A stretch of 64,000 nt of DNA from Okeania sp. SIO2C9 (GTDB lineage: Bacteria; Cyanobacteriota; Cyanobacteriia; Cyanobacteriales; Microcoleaceae): contig NZ_JAAHGO010000012.1 in NCBI RefSeq assembly GCF_010672455.1, forward strand, positions 507,102 to 571,101, written 5' to 3'. Under the pieces are notes generated by a model. It did not search any database and was not told the origin of the DNA. It saw nothing but the letters and a program-made list of their open reading frames with translations. How positions within the stretch are numbered: position 1 is the first letter of the stretch; the number at the start of each line of letters is the position of its first letter. Shown here piece by piece: positions 52,985 to 62,214 of this stretch. A program made the translations under genes and the position numbers.

Positions 52985-53887
52985 ATGAGAGAGTTACCTA
53001 GCAATCAGACAAATATAATTCATAAGATAATCTGGGGCACAATTGGTGGTACTGTTTGGGGTTTTTTATTTGGTGCTACTTTGGCTGGTTTATCCATAGG
53101 AATTAATCAAAATTTAGTCACTATTGTAAGTGCATTATTAATGGGTATCTTGTGGTGTACTATTATTAGCTTAATTTGGAAATCATTAATGGGAAAACAG
53201 GATGAATCTAGCAAAAGTTATATAATATTTGGAATTGTTGGTGGATTGTTCCTGGGCAGCGCGATAGGAGGATTAATGTTAGCAATATTAAATCGGGATG
53301 CTAATTTTGGTAGAGCATATATATCCGGAGCATTTCTGGGAGCAATTTTTGGTTTTGTTTGGAGTTTGTTTAAACCTCCTATGTTTTTAGGAGGTGCGAG
53401 AATTTGGGGTAAGTCGGGAGCAATTTTAGGTGCGATTTGGGGGTCTTTTTTTGGCACAATAATAGGTATAGTTGCAACAGTTGGCTTACTGTTTTGGAGT
53501 CAAGCAAATATTGATATTACTTCTAGTAACTTGCCTCAATTATTAATAGCTACAGTAATTTTTGGTGGTGGTAATGGTGCTATTGGTGGAGCAATATCTG
53601 GAATTATATTAGGTGGATTAATTATGGCTCCTCCTTTACCTTTAGCATTAGAATTAATTGGCATAAGAGGTGCAATTGTTGGAGCAATTTGGGGTTGTTT
53701 TTTGACGGCGATCGCTTGGGGAATTATTGGAGCTATTTTGTCTACAACTGTGGGAGATGATTTCTTTTTAAGTTTAGGAATTATTCGTCAAGTTACTTTA
53801 CTGAAAGGAGTAATTATTGGTGCAGGTATTGGGTCAATTTGGGGCATAATTTCTGGGGCAGTATGGGGTGCTTTTGGTAGATGGTAA
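52985..53887 (+). CDS. Glycine/isoleucine-rich multi-span membrane protein
   Basis: 300 residues, nearly all hydrophobic, about eight predicted spans. Glycine-zipper repeats such as GTIGGTVWGFLFGATLAGLS and GAIWGSFFGTIIGIVATV occur throughout, and the G-A-I-W-G motif recurs at about 148, 235 and near the end (GIGSIWGIISGAVWGAFG). The internal periodicity suggests origin by duplication of a two-helix unit. Family and function not recognised. Alone, preceded by a repeat. Confidence 0.75.
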   Translation: MRELPSNQTNIIHKIIWGTIGGTVWGFLFGATLAGLSIGINQNLVTIVSALLMGILWCTIISLIWKSLMGKQDESSKSYIIFGIVGGLFLGSAIGGLMLAILNRDANFGRAYISGAFLGAIFGFVWSLFKPPMFLGGARIWGKSGAILGAIWGSFFGTIIGIVATVGLLFWSQANIDITSSNLPQLLIATVIFGGGNGAIGGAISGIILGGLIMAPPLPLALELIGIRGAIVGAIWGCFLTAIAWGIIGAILSTTVGDDFFLSLGIIRQVTLLKGVIIGAGIGSIWGIISGAVWGAFGRW

Positions 53888-54083
53888 TTGGTAATTAATT
53901 AATAATTAATAATTAATAATTAATAATTGGTAGTCCTGCATAGTAATGGTGAGGATATATATTTTTTAATTTTTCCCACACTCCCCATCTCCCCACATTC
54001 CCCTCCACCGGAGGGGTGCGCGGGTGGGTCCCCATCTCCCCACACTTCCTTTACCATTACTATGCACCACCACCTAATAATTA

Positions 54084-54352
54084 GGGTTTGCCCTCAAAAT
54101 TCTTTTAGTAGGGGTAGGAGACAGAAGACAGGAGACAATCCACCCCTAACCCCTCCCAGGAGGGGGAGACAGGAGAAATGGGAATTAGCGAGGAGGTAGG
54201 AGTAAGAATTTTCTCTCAATTTTTCTGCCCAACTCTTGCCTAAAATACTAATATGCATGAGCATGAAGAGCTGAAAAATTTGCACTGCAATTCGACCCCA
54301 AAAAGGCACTTATTTTTATATGTCAATGCTTTTAGATTTAATCAGCAGAGCA
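54084..54352. mobile_element. MITE GGG...CCC family, copy 6 (inverted, right end decayed)
   Basis: TAATTA then GGGTTTGCC at the left. The interior is in the orientation of copy 4, with an added CCACCCCTAACCCCTCCCAG segment. The right end GCAGAGCAATAATTA is degenerate. Confidence 0.55.
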
Positions 54353-54354
54353 AT

Positions 54355-54511
54355 AATTAACAATTACCTCTCCTTAAAAAGGAGAGGATTGACGCGGAGC
54401 GTGAAAATTTTTTCTTCTCTTGGTTGATTGGATATAGTTAGGAAACCCATCCATCCCTCAACCGCTTTTTTTCCTTTAAAGGAGAGGGTTTAAACCTTAA
54501 TTATTCGCTAA
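54355..54511. repeat. Dispersed repeat of the dnaB-upstream type, reversed
   Basis: AATTACCTCTCC, GAGAGGATTGA, GGTTGATTGGATAT, TCCTTTAAAGGAGAGG, AACCTTAATTATTCG. The remaining spacer to 54945 holds CTTCCTT heptamers and no gene. Confidence 0.5.
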
Positions 54512-54945
54512 ACTGTTTCAGCTAAAATAGTGCTTTATATTTGTCATTATAGCTATAGTAATTTCATTTGAGTTGCGTAAAAAACCTGGTCGCTTTTAGG
54601 CAACGGACAACAGTTCATCTAGGAATAGTTAAGAAGATTTGTCGGACTTGTTACTGTTAGTAAATAACCAACTCTATATTAATAATCAACCTTTCTTCTT
54701 CCTTCTTCTTTCTGCCTTCTCCTTTGAAAACGCTATAGAAGAAGTTATCTGTTAAAAATTTGCGATTGCAACATTTAAGATTAAACAGTCCAATACTAGG
54801 TTTGATAACAACTGCCATTACTACCCTTGACTTATAAAATATCTAAAAAACAAAATATTAATAATCAACCTTCTTTCTTCCTTCTTCTTTCTTCCTTCTT
54901 TTTTACTTCCTTCTTCCTTCTTTCTTCTTCCCTCTTCCTTCTTCA

Positions 54946-55821
54946 TTAATTTCTGAACTTAGGATTAACAAATTCATTCAATCCTTCCCCTAATAAAGAT
55001 AAACCAATTACCATTAAAGTTAAAGCACAACCAGGGAAAAAAGCAGTCCACCAAATACCTGTGGGTAAAGCATCTAAAGCTAACCTTAAATCATTTCCCC
55101 ATTCAGCGGTTTCAGGAGGTAATCCTAATCCTAAAAATCCCAATCCTCCTAATACTAAAACTGCATCTGCAGCATTAAGAGTAAACAACACAGGAACACT
55201 CTGAATAACATTAAGAAATAAATAACGGGTTAATACTCTCCAAGTATTAGCACCCATCGCTTTTGCTGCTTCAATAAAAAGTTCATTTTTTACACTAACT
55301 GTATGATTGCGAACTACTCGATAATATTGTGGAATATAAGCAATACTCAGAGCGATCGCTGCATTTAATATTCCTTTTCCCACGACAAAAGCTAGAGTTA
55401 TTGAAAGTAATAATCCTGGTAAAGTATAAACGGTATCCATAAAAAATATTAAAACCTTATCAATTTTACCGCCAAGATAACCACTTACCATTCCTAGAGG
55501 CACACCAATAATTAAACTTAATGCTGTGGCTAAAATTACAACTTGCCAAGCAACTTGTACGCCGAATAATGTTCGGGAAAATACATCATAACCTTGACGA
55601 TTTGTACCAAACCAATGCTCAAAAGATGGTGGTTGATGAATGGGGTTACTTAGGAATTCTTTGGGGTCTTGGAGCAAGTCTAAATTTTCTAAAAGTGGAG
55701 ATAAAATAGCAATTAATATAAATAAAACTGTAATGATTAAGCCGACCCACATCATCTGCATTGAAATAGTTGGTTTACTAGACAGATTAAACATTTTAGT
55801 TGCTGAAAATCTACTTGCCAT
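54946..55821 (-). CDS. ABC transporter permease, DppC/OppC (peptide/nickel) family
   Basis: 291 residues. N-terminal span (MMWVGLIITVLFILIAILSP), then the family hallmark FEHWFGTNRQGYDVFSRTLFG, five further spans, and the cytoplasmic EAA loop (FIEAAKAMGANTWRVLTRYL) that docks the ATPase. It is one half of a peptide/opine importer membrane channel; the DppB-like partner, ATPases and binding protein are not in the window, so the operon is dispersed. CTTCCTT heptamers lie directly after the stop. Confidence 0.92.
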   Translation of the reverse strand: MASRFSATKMFNLSSKPTISMQMMWVGLIITVLFILIAILSPLLENLDLLQDPKEFLSNPIHQPPSFEHWFGTNRQGYDVFSRTLFGVQVAWQVVILATALSLIIGVPLGMVSGYLGGKIDKVLIFFMDTVYTLPGLLLSITLAFVVGKGILNAAIALSIAYIPQYYRVVRNHTVSVKNELFIEAAKAMGANTWRVLTRYLFLNVIQSVPVLFTLNAADAVLVLGGLGFLGLGLPPETAEWGNDLRLALDALPTGIWWTAFFPGCALTLMVIGLSLLGEGLNEFVNPKFRN

Positions 55822-55911
55822 AATTCTATAATTTCTCTGGTTTCAGAAATAGCATTTTAACATATACAGAGCTGACGTTTGAGACCTGAACAGAGAATAA
55901 AGGAAGGTCAT

Positions 55912-56225
55912 TTCAGTTATCAGTTATTAGTACCTCCTGTATCAGTACCTCCTGCAATAAGGAAGCTTGACATGAGGAATATTCTATTTTTTTATCCCCT
56001 TAATACCAATTACCAAAAGTAATGCTATGATTCACCGATACTTCAACAGTCAAATAGTTACCAAGATTTAAAGTCTGTTTTTGACACTTATTAGTTTGTT
56101 AGTATAGATTTTTCCTACTTTTAACCCCTCCCCCTACCTCCCACACTCCCCACACTTCCCCACCTAATCAGATATAGCATTCTTTTTGAAAAATGGTATA
56201 AAAGGGGAGGCTTTATACCACAATT
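55912..56225. mobile_element. ATGAC-type element interrupted by an ATACCA element
   Basis: GTCAT at 55907-55911 then TTCAGTTATCAG. After TTTTTATCCCCTTA the sequence is broken by AATACCAATTACC...AAAATGGTATAA (about 56004-56203) and then resumes AAAGGGGAGGCTTTATACC. A nested insertion. Confidence 0.5.
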
Positions 56226-56655
56226 TTTAGGTAATATAGCGTCGATTAAGTTACTGAGGCACAGTTGTTTTTCTTCTTTTCTATTCCCTACTCCCTACTC
56301 CCTAAAAAAAATGAATTTTGCACCTCACCAGCATGGGAATTGCTATAAGTAATAGAGATTTTATTGTCACAAAAATGACAGACAAAAAGTATTTCATAAT
56401 TCATCTAAATATTCTCTCGCAATAGTAAGTTTTTTTCAGAAATTATCAAATTTTGTAAGCATTCAGCCATCAGCTATTACTTTTTTTTAGTTCTACGATA
56501 AAAGCTTTACTAATTGAGTGAGAATTAAATTTTACGCCTAAAAGCTGGCTTTAAAGTCTATATATTAAAATCCCCTCATAAGAGCTGAAAGCTGACAGCT
56601 AATAGCTGTTTGCGCAGCATGACCTAGGAAATGCTTACCAAATTTTTTTACCTCA

Positions 56656-58280
56656 TTACTGAATAATTCAGGTTTAATATGAAATCCGGTTATACAGTTA
56701 TTGTATTGCACTTTTTATTTCCATTTAATGCAGATATAAAATGCCCGAATATCCCCAGATAATTCTCACTCTCATTCCTCCTTTCTCCTGAGGACTGAGG
56801 AGGTCTTCCCCTAATCATCAGATAACTAATTATCCAGATACTATATAGAGTCTCTTCTTAACAGCGTCACGGACTTTTGCCCTACCAGTAGAAACAGAAC
56901 AGAAAAAAATATTTTTAGTCAATTCTCTTCTTTGAAGTAGAGGTCATTATTAATTATTAATTGTTAATTCTTAATTATTAATTGTTCATAATTACTGAAT
57001 AATTCAGGTTGAATATTAAATCCGGTTATACAGTTATTGTATTGCACTTTTTATTTCCATTTAATGCAGATATAAAATGCCCGAATATCCCCAGATAATT
57101 CTCACTCTCATTCCTCCTTTCTCCTGAGGACTGAGGAGGTCTTCCCCTAATCATTGGATAACTAATTATCCAGATACTATATAGAGTCTCTTCTTAACAG
57201 CGTCACGGACTTTTTCCCTACAAGTAGAAACAGAACAGAAAAAAATATTTTTAGTCAATTCTCTTCTTTTCAAGGAAAGGTCATTATTAATTATTAATTG
57301 TTCATAATTACTGAATAATTCAGGTTTAATATGAAATCGGGTTATACAGTTATTGCACTTTTTACTTCCATTTAATGCAGATACAAAATGCCCGAATATC
57401 CCCAGATAATTCTCACTCTCATTCCTCCTTTCTCCTGAGGACTGAGGAGGTCTTCCCCTAATCATCAGATAACTAATTATCCAGATACTATATAGAGTCT
57501 CTTCTTAACAGCGTCACGGACTTTTGCCCTACCAGTAGAAACAGAACAGAAAAAAATATTTTTAGTCAATTCTCTTCTTTGAAGTAGAGGTCATTATTAA
57601 TTATTAATTGTTAATTCTTAATTATTAATTGTTCATAATTACTGAATAATTCAGGTTGAATATTAAATCCGGTTATACAGTTATTGTATTGCACTTTTTA
57701 TTTCCATTTAATGCAGATATAAAATGCCCGAATATCCCCAGATAATTCTCACTCTCATTCCTCCTTTCTCCTGAGGACTGAGGAGGTCTTCCCCTAATCA
57801 TTGGATAACTAATTATCCAGATACTATATAGAGTCTCTTCTTAACAGCGTCACGGACTTTTTCCCTACAAGTAGAAACAGAACAGAAAAAAATATTTTTA
57901 GTCAATTCTCTTCTTTTCAAGGAAAGGTCATTATTAATTATTAATTGTTCATAATTACTGAATAATTCAGGTTTAATATGAAATCGGGTTATACAGTTAT
58001 TGCACTTTTTACTTCCATTTAATGCAGATACAAAATGCCCGAATATCCCCAGATAATTCTCACTCTCATTCCTCCTTTCTCCTGAGGACTGAGGAGGTCT
58101 TCCCCTAATCATTGGATAACTAATTATCCAGATACTATATAGAGTCTCTTCTTAACAGCGTCACGGACTTTTGCCCTACAAGTAGAAACAGAACAGAAAA
58201 AAATATTTTTAGTCAATTCTCTTCTTTTCAAGGAAAGGTCATTATTAATTGTTAATTATTAATTATTAATTATTAATTGT
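56656..58280. repeat. Five-copy tandem array of a 310-337 bp repeat (647-bp dimer period)
   Basis: The marker CTGAGGACTGAGG occurs at 56788, 57124, 57434, 57771 and 58082 (spacings 336, 310, 337, 311). Alternating long and short units mean a 647-bp dimer was duplicated, plus one extra unit. Each unit runs ACTGAATAATTCAGG ... AACAGCGTCACGGAC ... GTCAATTCTCTTC and ends in TAATTAT heptamers, so it is an enlarged member of the dnaB-upstream repeat family. Two identical 99-codon minus-strand frames in it are by-products. Confidence 0.85.
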
Positions 58281-58301
58281 TCATAGCCTATCTTTAACAG
58301 T

Positions 58302-58916
58302 TTAATTTCTCCAGATCCAACCATTAATAGTAAAGCGACTATCTGCAAAAATTTTAGAAGGACAATTTACTGGTAAAACTTCATGCCAATAACGACTAGG
58401 AAAGAAAATAATAGTATTATTTATAGGTGCAATTTTTTTGAATGAATTTGCCTGAGTATAATAATTATTATCTATTTTTCCATCATATAGCACTAATTCT
58501 CCACCAGAAAATTTTTTAGGTTGTTGGTAAAAATAATAAACGTAGGTAATTTCTCTTTTAGCAACTTCAGGCATTCCATTATCATTATGAGCTTGATAAT
58601 AATGACCATGATTATGAGCTGTTACTTGCCCTTCTATTTTAGATATTGGAAATATTTGATGATTAAGCTTAGATAAGACTTGAGGTAAAACTAATTTAAT
58701 TCGATTACTAATTCTGGCTTTGGAAATAGCCGCTAAATATAAGACTCTTGATTTGCGAAATTCAGGGTCATTTATACTAATAGTACTTTTTTCAAAATAT
58801 GCTTCTAGTTTAATTGCAGATGCTAGAATTTTTTGATTTTCTACTTCTGTTAAAAAATTATCAATTTTTACACATTTTGATTTAACTAGATTTTGATTAT
58901 ATTTGTCACTCAGCAT
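58302..58916 (-). CDS. 2-oxoglutarate/Fe(II)-dependent oxygenase (prolyl-4-hydroxylase-like)
   Basis: 204 residues. The Fe(II)-binding triad is visible: HxD in YQAHNDNGMP (H and D), and the distal H in FFPSRYWHEVLPV, followed by the 2-oxoglutarate-binding R in DSRFTINGWIW. Such enzymes hydroxylate proline or other residues; the substrate is not known. It starts immediately after the tandem array. A longer paralogue lies 640 bp upstream on the same strand. Confidence 0.88.
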   Translation of the reverse strand: MLSDKYNQNLVKSKCVKIDNFLTEVENQKILASAIKLEAYFEKSTISINDPEFRKSRVLYLAAISKARISNRIKLVLPQVLSKLNHQIFPISKIEGQVTAHNHGHYYQAHNDNGMPEVAKREITYVYYFYQQPKKFSGGELVLYDGKIDNNYYTQANSFKKIAPINNTIIFFPSRYWHEVLPVNCPSKIFADSRFTINGWIWRN

Positions 58917-59036
58917 AATTACACCAATTTAATAAACGTACACTTTCTTGAGTAGGGAAGTAAGAGAGCGAGATAGAAGTAAATAGCAAGAATAATTAAC
59001 ACTAATTAGGGTTTGCCGAAAAAGTCCATTGGTCAT

Positions 59037-59153
59037 TTCAGTTATCAGTTATCAGTTATCAGTTATCAGTACCTCTGCAATAAGGAGGCTTGAAATCTGA
59101 AATATTCTCTTTTTTTATCCCCTTAAAAGGGGAGGCGCATACCCAGATTTTTT
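59037..59153. mobile_element. ATGAC-type element, copy near the oxygenase genes
   Basis: GTCAT at 59032-59036 then TTCAGTTATCAG heptamers, CCCCTTAAAAGGGG core, CAGATTTTTTC end. It has inserted into a GGG...CCC MITE, whose left end TAATTAGGGTTTGCC is at 59004. Confidence 0.55.
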
Positions 59154-59463
59154 CGGTAAAGGTAGGAGTCAGGAGTCAGGATAAATGGGAATTATAGAGG
59201 AGGAAGTTGTAATTATTAATTATTTTTGTTGTAAGCATTTCCTACGGAATGCTGCGCAAACAACCTTCAGTTATTAGCTAGTCTCCTATGGGAATAACTG
59301 CGTTAACAGCTATTAATTTTGAGGAAGATAAAAGCAACCTTTGAAATTTAGGAAAGAATAAAAATTACTGGTAAAGTTCCCTGACTAAACCTTAGAAGTA
59401 ATTACTTATTACTAATTGCTGTTAACGTAGTTCTTCCGGAGGAAGCTAGCTGACTGCTAATAG

Positions 59464-59495
59464 CTGTTTGCGCAGCATTCCGCAGGAAATGCTTA
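59464..59495. repeat. Short palindromic repeat GTTTGCGCAGCATTCCGCAGGAAATGCTTA type
   Basis: GCATTCC / GGAAATGC form a small hairpin. Other copies near 41448, 51330, 51585, 52330, 52450, 56605, 59235, 61752 and 62168, usually next to a TCAGCTATTAGC-type heptamer run. Confidence 0.6.
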
Positions 59496-59558
59496 CTTTT
59501 TGTTTGCCCGAAATATGCTGTAATAATTCATTATTCATTATTCATTATTCATTATTCA

Positions 59559-60479
59559 TTATTCATTATTTCTCCGTATCCAACCATTAATAGTAAATCG
59601 ACTATCTGAAAAAGCTTTAGAGGGGCAACTTACTGATAAAACTTCGTGCATATAACGACTTAGAAAAAATATAATACTATTATTTTTAGGTTCTATAGTT
59701 TTAAATGTGTCAGCTTTGACATAATATTTTCCTTTGATTTGGCTATCGTAAATTATTAAATCACCACCTGTAAATGCTTTTGGTTCTTGATAAAAATAAT
59801 AAACATAGGTAAAAACTCTAGTAGCAGTATCAGGAGAACCATTATCATTGTGAATTTTATAGAAATTATTATCATTATGAGCTGTTAACTGACTTTCAAT
59901 TTCGGCAATTGAAAATTCTGGGATATTTAACTTTTTTAACGCATCAGGTAAAACTTCTTTAATTCTGTTGACTATTAATTCTCTAAATTTTGGGAACGAG
60001 TGTAATACTAGAGAGCGGCGATAATTTTCTGCTTTAGTTGATGTTGTAGTTGGTACAAAATCAGATTGTCTCTGCAAAACATAATTAAATAGTTGTTGAT
60101 TTTCTGATTGGGTGAGAAAATTTTCTATGAGTAAATAACGAGATTCTAAATTGTCTATTTTCGGTGGAGGTGGAGGAGTAGAAGTTTTGATATGAGATTG
60201 AGTATCTTGTGACTGTAAATGCTGCAAATATATTGGTGGTTCCGTCACCATTCCCACTAAATGTTCGCTAGGAAAACATAAAGCAGAATGACCTTCTCCT
60301 ATAGGAATTTGAAATAGAGTAGAATTTTCTGTTTTTTGATGTTTAGATAATAGTGTTTTGGCTAAAAGTTGGAGTAACGGTGCATCAGATTTGAGATAAA
60401 TAGTATATTGATGTCCTCCTGTTAATAAGAGGTTAATTTTTACTTCTTGAGGTAAATTTTGTGGTGGAGTAAATGTCAT
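59559..60479 (-). CDS. 2-oxoglutarate/Fe(II)-dependent oxygenase with an extra N-terminal domain
   Basis: 306 residues. The C-terminal 190 residues match the 58302 protein: KIHNDNGSPD gives HxD, FFLSRYMHEVLSV the distal H, and SRFTINGWI the 2-oxoglutarate R. The N-terminal ~100 residues form a separate domain (INLLLTGGHQYTIYL, LFQIPIGEGHSALCFPSEHL) joined by a proline run. The start codon ATGAC is immediately preceded by a copy of the ATGAC-type element, so the native promoter is probably displaced. Likely arose with the 58302 gene by duplication. Confidence 0.88.
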   Translation of the reverse strand: MTFTPPQNLPQEVKINLLLTGGHQYTIYLKSDAPLLQLLAKTLLSKHQKTENSTLFQIPIGEGHSALCFPSEHLVGMVTEPPIYLQHLQSQDTQSHIKTSTPPPPPKIDNLESRYLLIENFLTQSENQQLFNYVLQRQSDFVPTTTSTKAENYRRSLVLHSFPKFRELIVNRIKEVLPDALKKLNIPEFSIAEIESQLTAHNDNNFYKIHNDNGSPDTATRVFTYVYYFYQEPKAFTGGDLIIYDSQIKGKYYVKADTFKTIEPKNNSIIFFLSRYMHEVLSVSCPSKAFSDSRFTINGWIRRNNE

Positions 60480-60560
60480 TTCAGTTATCAGTTATCAGTT
60501 ATCAGTTAACAGTATCTCCGTAAGCATTTCCTACTAAAGTAGGAGGCTTTAAATACTGAA
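60480..60560. mobile_element. ATGAC-type element end abutting the oxygenase start codon
   Basis: GTCAT at 60475-60479 is the reverse complement of the gene start ATGAC. The adjacent TTCAGTTATCAG heptamers are the element end. The far end is chimeric with another repeat near 60560, so the matching target duplication is not visible. Confidence 0.6.
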
Positions 60561-60606
60561 TTTTATTTCTCTTGGTCCATTGGATATGGTGAGATTTTCT
60601 CACCAT

Positions 60607-60756
60607 CTCACCCTAGGAGAAACTCCGAATATCGACAGCTTTTTATTCCCTTTAAAGAATCAACAAGAAAAATTTTTCCTTCTCACCCTAGGAGAAACTC
60701 CGAATATCGACAGCTTTTTATTCCCTTTAAAGAATCAACAAGAAAAATTTTTCCTT
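60607..60756. repeat. 75-bp direct tandem duplication
   Basis: CTCACCCTAGGAGAAACTCC begins at 60607 and again at 60682, with the whole 75-bp unit repeated. It lies inside a member of the TAATTAT-ended repeat family. Confidence 0.85.
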
Positions 60757-60806
60757 TCAGTCAATTCTCTTCTTTTCAAGGAGAGGTAATTGTGAATTAT
60801 TAATTA

Positions 60807-61274
60807 GGGTTTGCTGATTAGTTACCAAAGCATTGACAGATAAAAATTTTAGCATTCTGAAATTCCAAAAAAGTGCGCTTGTTTTGGTCTAATACCAATT
60901 TAAAGAAAGAATGTTACGAATAATAAGAGCGATAAAAATAATTTATAGGAGATGTCCCTTTGAGAAAAAAAGATAATGTACGCCGTAAAAAATGGTATTA
61001 AAGCTATTCCTATACGACTCCTAACTCCTGACTTCCTCTCCTCGGAGGGGTTAGGGGTGGGTTGACTCCTAATAAATACCCTAGATATTTGTAGCAAACA
61101 TTTATCAATTTGGTATAAAACGTTCAAAAAGTTAGCATTTTGGGCAAATCAAAGACAGAAAAATTGAGGGATAATTCTTACTTCTACCTCCTCTAAATTC
61201 CCCGTTTCTCCTGACCCCTGACTCCTAACTCTTGACTGCTACCCCTAGCACTCATACTTTCCATACGCAAACCC
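60807..61274. mobile_element. MITE GGG...CCC family, copy 8, with nested ATACCA element
   Basis: GGGTTTGCTGATTAG ... GCAAACCC flanked by TAATTA at both ends. A 225-bp ATACCAATTT...AATTTGGTAT element (60892-61116) interrupts it after GTGCGCTTGTTTTGG; the MITE interior resumes at CGTTCAAAAAGTTAGC. Confidence 0.7.
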
Positions 61275-62036
61275 TAATTATTAATTGTTGAAAGTATAAT
61301 TGTCATAAATTCCTAGAAAAACAATTAACAAGAATTTTCTCACAGACTCTACTCAGATACCAGTTCTATTTAAGTTGTGTAGACTATCTGAAAATTAAGG
61401 GATAAATAATCAAAAAAAGTAGTAATAATTCATCATGCTCTACTTAAGTTTATTATGTGCAACTTTATAACAGAAGGAAGAAGGAATAAGGAAAAATCTT
61501 ACTTGTCTGAATTTTCAGCTTTTGATATATCCTAATCTTTCTTTCAACTGCTATACATTAAATTGCTATAAAACCTCTACGCATCAAGGAAAAACAAAAA
61601 AAAAATCCGTAAGCATTCAGCTATTAGCAGTCAGCTCAAGCGCAATAAAAATCAATGAACCAAGTATTTGCTTAACTTCTACTGCATTTTTGAACAAAGA
61701 ATTGAAACACAAGAACAACGAGTTTAAATTGCCCACTAAAGGCAATAAAGCTGTTTGCGCAGCATTCCGTAGGAATAGCTGACCGCTGACCGCTGAATGC
61801 TTATAAAAATCCTTTTAGTCAATCATCTGCTTTTCAGGAAAGGTAATTATTAATTATTCATAGCTTATTGTCAAAACTTACCCATCTTACTTTTACTTAT
61901 AAGTAAGTATTTAGCCGTCAGCTATTAGCTATCAGCCATTAATTTTGGCTATGACTAAAAGCAATCTTTGAAATTGAGAAAGAATAAAGAGTTACTGCTA
62001 AAGTCCCCTTCCCAAACCTTAAAAGCAATTATTAAT
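61275..62036. other. Gene-free stretch
   Basis: No credible gene. A short forward frame at 61522-61782 ends within a GCGCAGCATTCC palindrome and looks spurious. Contains CAGCTATTAGC heptamers. Confidence 0.4.
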
Positions 62037-62153
62037 TACCGAATAATTAAGGTAAAAATCCCTTCCTTTAAAGGAGAAACAAGAAAAAATTTTCCTTTTA
62101 TTCAATCCTCTTCCTTTTAGGGAGAGGTAATTATCAATTATCCATTATCAATT
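62037..62153. repeat. Dispersed repeat of the dnaB-upstream type, compact copy
   Basis: ACCGAATAATTAAGG, TCCTTTAAAGGAGA, CAATCCTCTTCC, GAGAGGTAATTATC. The shortest clean copy seen (about 117 bp). Confidence 0.6.
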
Positions 62154-62214
62154 ATTGAACAATACCTGCTTGCGCAGCATTCTGCTGGAAATTCTTAGAC
62201 TTATAATTCATTTT

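Noticed and set aside
57166-58112. Two identical 99-codon minus-strand frames
   Set aside because: They lie inside the tandem array and are identical only because the 647-bp dimer was duplicated; the other units do not keep the frame.
60580-60789. A 69-codon forward frame with an internal 25-residue duplication
   Set aside because: The duplication is a 75-bp DNA repeat within a mobile repeat, and the frame has no homologous neighbour or leader.
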